Positions 59,984 through 64,000 of a stretch of 64,000 nt of DNA are shown piece by piece. Source of the stretch: an uncultured Massilia sp. (GTDB lineage: Bacteria; Pseudomonadota; Gammaproteobacteria; Burkholderiales; Burkholderiaceae); NCBI GenBank assembly GCA_946481275.1, contig CAMLMV010000006.1, positions 62,001 through 126,000 of the forward strand, written 5' to 3'. How positions within the stretch are numbered: position 1 is the first letter of the stretch; each line of letters begins with the position of its first letter. Below the pieces are notes generated by a model. That model searched no databases and was not told the origin of the DNA. It saw nothing but the letters and a program-made list of their open reading frames with translations. The position numbers and the translations under genes are program-made.

Positions 59984-61195
59984 ATGACTTCCTACTTCTG
60001 CCCCTGCCCGCGCGGCATGGAACAGGCGCTGGCCGACGAGCTGGCCGAAATCGCACAAACCACCGGCAGCACGTCGCTGAAGGTGCACAACCAGGTGCCG
60101 GGCGGCGTCCACTGCTCCGGCACGGACACGGACGCGTACCGCATCAACCTGCATTCGCGCATCGCGTCGCGCGTGCTGCTGCGTATCGCCAACCGCACGT
60201 ACGCCAACGAGAACGACATCTACGACCTCGTGCTGGAACAGCCGTGGGAAGACTGGTTCAGCGTCGACCACACGATCCGCGTCGACATCACCGCGATCAA
60301 GTCGCCGCTGACGAGCCTCGAGTTCACGACCTTGAAGATCAAGGATGCCGTGTGCGACCGCTTCCGCGACCAGTTCGGCCGCCGCCCGTCCGTCAACACG
60401 CGCACGCCGGACATGCGCATCATGGGCTTCCTCGACCAGCGCAACTTCACGATCTACCTCGACACGTCCGGCGAAGCGCTGTTCAAGCGCGGCTGGCGCG
60501 AGGAGACGGGCGACGCGCCGCTGCGCGAAAACCTGGCCGCCGGCCTGCTGCGCGTGGCCGGATGGAAGCCGGGCATGACGTTGTTCGATCCGATGTGCGG
60601 CTCGGGCACGATCCTGATCGAGGCGGCGCAGATGGTGCAGGGCATCCCGCCCGGCGCGCGCCGCCGCTTCGCGTTCGAGAAATTCAGGAACTTCAATGCC
60701 AAGGCCTGGCAGGAGATGAAGACGGCGATCAAGCCGAACCCGCTGCCGGAGACGCCGACGATCTTCGGCTCCGACATCTCCGGCGACATGGTCGCGATGA
60801 CGCGTCATAACCTGCGCTCGGCCGGCATCCTGTTCGAGGTGCCGCTGAAGCAGATCGAGGCGCAGCAGGTGCAGCCGCCCACCAGCGAGCCCGGCCTGCT
60901 GGTGACGAATCCCCCGTACGGCGAGCGGATCGGCGTGCGCGGCGATTCGACCATCCCGCAGGACGAGATGGCCGTCGGCTTCTACCAGCAGCTCTCCGCC
61001 ACCCTGAAGCAGCGCTTCGCCGGCTGGACGGTGTATCTGTTCACGGCCGACCTGGGCCTGCCGAAGATGCTGCGCCTGAAGGAATCGCGCAAGACCCCGT
61101 TCTTCAACGGCGCCCTCGAATGCCGCCTGTTCCGCTTCGACATGGTCGCCGGCTTCAACCGACGCGACGCAGCCAAACCCAAAGACGACCAGTAA
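59984..61195 (+). CDS. THUMP-domain class I rRNA methyltransferase (RlmL/RlmK-N-like)
   Basis: This 403-aa RNA methyltransferase has an N-terminal THUMP domain (about 1-160) and a Rossmann methyltransferase with SAM motif MTLFDPMCGSGTILIEAA and catalytic NPPY (LLVTNPPYGERIG). It matches the first half of E. coli RlmL, which makes m2G2445 in 23S rRNA; the second (RlmK) half is absent. The exporter gene begins directly after its stop codon. Confidence 0.92.
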   Translation: MTSYFCPCPRGMEQALADELAEIAQTTGSTSLKVHNQVPGGVHCSGTDTDAYRINLHSRIASRVLLRIANRTYANENDIYDLVLEQPWEDWFSVDHTIRVDITAIKSPLTSLEFTTLKIKDAVCDRFRDQFGRRPSVNTRTPDMRIMGFLDQRNFTIYLDTSGEALFKRGWREETGDAPLRENLAAGLLRVAGWKPGMTLFDPMCGSGTILIEAAQMVQGIPPGARRRFAFEKFRNFNAKAWQEMKTAIKPNPLPETPTIFGSDISGDMVAMTRHNLRSAGILFEVPLKQIEAQQVQPPTSEPGLLVTNPPYGERIGVRGDSTIPQDEMAVGFYQQLSATLKQRFAGWTVYLFTADLGLPKMLRLKESRKTPFFNGALECRLFRFDMVAGFNRRDAAKPKDDQ

Positions 61196-62470
61196 ATGCT
61201 ACCCGAACCCGAACCGGACAATCTACCGAAAGACCCCGTCACCCCCGTCCCGCTGCCGGCGCCGCACAAGATCAAGATGCTGTCCGCGGGCGGCCTCGCC
61301 ACCCTGCTGGCCGCGCTGTCGATGCTGGGCCCGTTCTCCGTCGACGCCTACCTGCCCGCATTCCCGGCCATCCAGGCGTCGCTGCACGCGACCGGGCTGG
61401 AAGTGCAGCAGACGCTGACGGCGTACATGCTGGCCTTCGCCGCGATGTCGCTGTGGCATGGCGCACTGTCGGACGCGTTCGGGCGGCGCAACGTGGTCCT
61501 CGTCGGATTGATCGTGTTCGCGGTCGGGACGCTCGGCTGCGCGTCCGCGCACTCCGTGCACTACCTGTGGATCTTCCGCATCATGCAGGGGGTCTCCGCC
61601 GGGGCGGGCGTTGTCGTGGGCCGGGCGATCATCCGCGACCTGTATTCGGATGCGCCGGCCGCGCGGCTGCTGTCGATGGTGACGATGATCTTCTCGATCG
61701 CGCCGGCCATCGCGCCCGTGCTGGGCGGCTGGGTCGTGGCCGCGTTCGACTGGCGTTCGATCTTCCTCGGCCTGCTGGCCTTTTCCGTGATCCTGTGGTG
61801 GGTGTGCTGGCAGCACCTGCCCGAGACGATGCCCGTGGAGCGCCGCCAGCCGTTCAACCCGCGCTTCCTCGCGCGCAGCTATTCGGACATCTTCAGCTCC
61901 GTGCTGTTCCAGATGAAGTCCGGGATCGTCGCGTTCAATTTCGGCGGCATGTTCCTGTTCATCGCGGGCGCGCCCGTGCTGCTGCCCGTGCACCTGCACC
62001 TGGGGCCGTCGGACTTCGCGTGGCTGTTCGTGCCGGCCGTGAGCGGCATCTTCCTGGGCGCGCTGGCCGCCAACCGGCTGGCGGGCAAGATGACGTTCTC
62101 GCGCCAGATCGCGATCGGCTACGCGTTGATGCTGGCGGCCGTCACCGGCTCCGTCGCGTACCACGCCGTGCTGCCGCCGGCGCTGCCGTGGACCGTGCTG
62201 CCGATGTTCTTCTATAACTTCGGCAGCTCGATCATCAACCCCAGCGCGACTCTGCTGGCGCTCGACCTGTTCCCGCACATCCGCGGCACGGTCGCGTCAT
62301 GCCAGTCCTTCGTGACCACGTTGATGGGCGCACTGGTGGCCGGCATCATCGCGCCGGCGCTGACCCATTCCGTGCTGGCGATGGCGCTCGGCCAGGCTGC
62401 GTTCGCGCTGGCGTCGCTGGCGTGCTGGATGACGTCGCGCCAGTATCGCCGGTACAAGGCGCTGGCCTGA
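61196..62470 (+). CDS. Bcr/CflA-family multidrug MFS exporter
   Basis: This 424-aa inner-membrane transporter has 12 predicted helices. GPFSVDAYLPAFPAIQASL in the first helix, the motif WHGALSDAFGRRNVVLVGL after the second and GAGVVVGRAIIRDLY are the Bcr/CflA pattern. Such proton antiporters export drugs and sometimes dipeptides or Cys. It starts at the base after the methyltransferase stop and converges with the DUF2846 gene (4-base gap). Confidence 0.92.
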   Translation: MLPEPEPDNLPKDPVTPVPLPAPHKIKMLSAGGLATLLAALSMLGPFSVDAYLPAFPAIQASLHATGLEVQQTLTAYMLAFAAMSLWHGALSDAFGRRNVVLVGLIVFAVGTLGCASAHSVHYLWIFRIMQGVSAGAGVVVGRAIIRDLYSDAPAARLLSMVTMIFSIAPAIAPVLGGWVVAAFDWRSIFLGLLAFSVILWWVCWQHLPETMPVERRQPFNPRFLARSYSDIFSSVLFQMKSGIVAFNFGGMFLFIAGAPVLLPVHLHLGPSDFAWLFVPAVSGIFLGALAANRLAGKMTFSRQIAIGYALMLAAVTGSVAYHAVLPPALPWTVLPMFFYNFGSSIINPSATLLALDLFPHIRGTVASCQSFVTTLMGALVAGIIAPALTHSVLAMALGQAAFALASLACWMTSRQYRRYKALA

Positions 62471-62474
62471 CGCG

Positions 62475-62916
62475 TCAGTTGGCTTTCGCGCCGCCGGTAT
62501 AGCTCAGCGTGCCGAGTTCTTTCTGTGCCTCGTCCGGGCCGACCAGTTCCGGCACGATGTGCCCGGCCATCAGGCCCATCGACACCTTGGTGCGCACGTA
62601 CTTGACCTCGCCCTTGTCGAGGGCGACGCTGAGTTTGTTGCTGACTTCCGTGCTGGTGACGGCTTCGTGGCTGCCGGGTGCGGCGTCCACATAAAAATAG
62701 CCGCCCGGCTGCGATTTGCCGACGGTCGCGCCGTCGAGCATGACCTGAGGCTGGATCGCTGCGCCCAGCATGCTGTCGGTGCGGTAGAAATAGACGCGGC
62801 CCTGCTCGGCGCCCAGCTTGGGCGTGCTCGCTTCCTGCTGGGCGAACTTGCGCCGCATACGCCGTCAGCGTCAGTGCAAGGAGCAGGCAAAGAGATCGGG
62901 CGCCGGGAAATTTCAT
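62475..62916 (-). pseudogene. DUF2846 lipoprotein gene with an apparent 1-base frameshift
   Basis: The body (62475-62858) encodes a DUF2846 domain: GRVYFYRTDSMLGAAIQPQV, GGYFYVDAAPGSHEAVTS, YVRTKVSMGLMAGHIVPELV. Read alone it would start at ATG 62858 without a signal peptide. Upstream, ATG 62916 begins a typical signal peptide (MKFPGARSLCLLLALTLTAY) but in another frame. One extra C near 62850 separates the frames, and the expected lipobox Cys reads Tyr (TAYAA). A promoter-like pair at 62945-62973 suits the upstream start. Either the gene is broken or the read has an error. Confidence 0.65.
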
Positions 62917-62944
62917 GACGCGACGGTAATGGTTGTTTCTTGCG

Positions 62945-62973
62945 TAAATACTCACACAAAGTCACGATGGCAA
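62945..62973 (-). promoter_or_regulatory. Promoter candidate for the DUF2846 gene
   Basis: On the minus strand TTGCCA (62968-62973, 5/6 match to -35), a 17-bp spacer and TATTTA (62945-62950). It lies 29 bases before ATG 62916. Confidence 0.45.
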
Positions 62974-63107
62974 TATAATTTCCCTTCGTGTGCGCTTTGA
63001 TGAGCAAGCATGATGTTGAGCAATCGTCTTTCGCGATAAGTTTGTTTTTTGTCAATACGAATAACTGGAAGCATGACTCTAAAACGCGTCACTTTTGTTG
63101 GAAAATG

Positions 63108-63136
63108 TTGTTCCCGGATAGAAATGTATATATGCT
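63108..63136 (+). promoter_or_regulatory. Promoter candidate for the HDOD gene
   Basis: TTGTTC (63108-63113), 17-bp spacer, TATGCT (63131-63136) within AT-rich DNA upstream of the HDOD gene. Confidence 0.4.
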
Positions 63137-63274
63137 AAGATAAGTTTTTCATGCTTGGAATAACGATGTAAGAATTGCTTTGTTCCAGGGACCGCAAGAA
63201 CAAACGCTGTGGCAGCCCCCGCAGGGGAGAGCGGCCATCACCCAAAAACCAAGTTGGCGGCCGTGCTTGAATCC

Positions 63275-64000
63275 ATGCATCAACCAGACCAGGACATCCG
63301 CAATCGCCTGCTGATCGCGCGCTTGCCGGCCATGCCCCAGATCCTCATCAAGCTGCTTGCGCACCTGCAGGCGGACGATCTGGGCATGCCCGAACTGGCC
63401 GCGCTGGTTGCCAAGGATGCCGGCATGACGGGCAAGATCCTCACCGTCGCCAACAGCTCCGCGTACCATCGCAACAGCCGCCAGCCGAACCTCGAACAGG
63501 CGATGGTGGCGCTGGGCACGGACATGATCAAGACGCTGGTCATCAGCGACTCCGTCTTCCAGACCTTCAACAGCTTCCCGAATTCCGGCGCCACCGACCT
63601 GCGCGCGTTCTGGAAGAATTCGTTGACGGCCGCCGTGCTGGCGCGCGAAGTCGCGCGCCGCATCGATTATGCGCAGCCGGAAGAAGCGTATCTCGCCGGC
63701 CTGCTGCACAACGTCGGCCGCCTCGCGCTGCTCGCGACGGCGCCGAAGGAATACGCGTTCAACTTCACGGCGCGCGACGACGAAGACCTGTGCGCCGTCG
63801 AACAGCGCACCCTGCAGATCACCCACGCGGAAGCGGGCGCCTGGCTGATCGAGCGCTGGCAGCTCGATTCCTTCCTGGCCGACTCCGTGCTGTACCACCA
63901 CGAGCCGAGCGAGCGCCTGGAAGCGGCGCATCCCCTGATCCGCATCGTGCGCGTGGCCCACGTGCTGTCCAGCCATGCGCACGACGACGCCCTCGTGGAC
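63275..64000 (+). CDS. HDOD-domain signalling protein (3' end outside window)
   Basis: The frame runs open to the right edge, giving at least 242 residues. IARLPAMPQILIKLLAHLQ, VAKDAGMTGKILTVANSSAY, LGTDMIKTLVISDSVF and LAGLLHNVGRLALLATAP are the HDOD pattern: a helical, HD-like domain usually without catalysis, used in regulation of motility and stress. The C-terminal effector, if any, is outside. ATG 63275 is the first ATG of the conserved part but has no clear ribosome site; GTG 63263 and GTG 63209 are in frame. Confidence 0.85.
   Translation, partial: MHQPDQDIRNRLLIARLPAMPQILIKLLAHLQADDLGMPELAALVAKDAGMTGKILTVANSSAYHRNSRQPNLEQAMVALGTDMIKTLVISDSVFQTFNSFPNSGATDLRAFWKNSLTAAVLAREVARRIDYAQPEEAYLAGLLHNVGRLALLATAPKEYAFNFTARDDEDLCAVEQRTLQITHAEAGAWLIERWQLDSFLADSVLYHHEPSERLEAAHPLIRIVRVAHVLSSHAHDDALVD

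Larger units (their letters stand above)
62917..63274. other. AT-rich divergent intergenic region
   Basis: These 358 bases hold promoter candidates for both flanking genes (62945-62973 minus; 63108-63136 plus) and are AT-rich at 62930-63180 against a GC-rich background. In-frame GTG codons at 63209 and 63263 could extend the HDOD gene into it. No separate gene was found. Confidence 0.5.

Overview
The window is high-GC DNA from a betaproteobacterium, most likely an Oxalobacteraceae member of the Massilia/Telluria/Duganella type. This rests on gene order (lptD-surA-pdxA-ksgA beside amgK-murU, leuS-lptE-holA-proA, fur divergent from bamE, pepP-ubiH), on the protein sequences, on a PEP-CTERM protein and on TonB receptors tied to a LacI regulator. 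It is ordinary chromosome with a few accessory islands. I saw no rRNA, tRNA, CRISPR array, phage or intact insertion sequence.

Layout. 1-925: end of a TonB-dependent receptor. 957-3110: purB and a GST. 3115-11655: a sucrose (sux-like) locus with a LacI repressor, palindromic operators, a TonB receptor, amylosucrase, a fructokinase, a sugar transporter and a second fructokinase. 11656-15904: iron genes (bfr, a PepSY membrane protein, bfd, a Fur box, feoA-feoB and a Cys-rich FeoB partner). 15901-20333: a DUF72 protein, a PEP-CTERM protein, a putative secreted amidase with a putative periplasmic immunity protein, and a CocE-type esterase. 20434-20659: a repeat-bounded REP/MITE-like element. 20668-27870: a signalling cluster (MCP, GST, flap nuclease, degenerate receiver, HTH-GAF protein, GAF-EAL phosphodiesterase, CheW). 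27994-32813: mnmA, a NUDIX hydrolase and the three-gene proton-translocating transhydrogenase. 32817-42980: ubiH-pepP-murU-amgK, divergent from lptD-surA-pdxA-ksgA. 42995-49239: the main accessory stretch, with an ECF sigma/anti-sigma pair, a subtilase, a Gly/Ala-rich secreted protein, a compacted haloperoxidase-like protein, two tandem micro-proteins of 59 and 56 aa and two paralogous lipoproteins. 49472-59197: a HAD phosphatase, hrcA, fur, bamE, dapB, an orphan barstar, leuS-lptE-holA-proA. 59198-59464: a second repeat element. 59489-64000: HemJ/CopD, an rRNA methyltransferase, a Bcr/CflA exporter, a frameshifted DUF2846 gene and the start of an HDOD protein.

How the genes work together. 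Sucrose would cross the outer membrane through the receptor and the inner membrane through the transporter. Amylosucrase would split it into alpha-glucan and fructose, and the kinases would make fructose 6-phosphate. Iron entry (Feo), storage (bfr) and release (bfd) sit together under a clear Fur box. Cell-envelope genes (lptD, lptE, surA, bamE, amgK, murU) dominate the second half.

I found no single obviously new multi-gene system. The best leads are the tandem micro-proteins, the haloperoxidase-like protein lacking its active-site motif, the 13-bp inverted motif between the divergent GAF genes beside a receiver without its phospho-acceptor Asp, the amidase/immunity pair, and the two repeat-bounded elements. 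All product names come from reading protein motifs and gene order. No database search was run.
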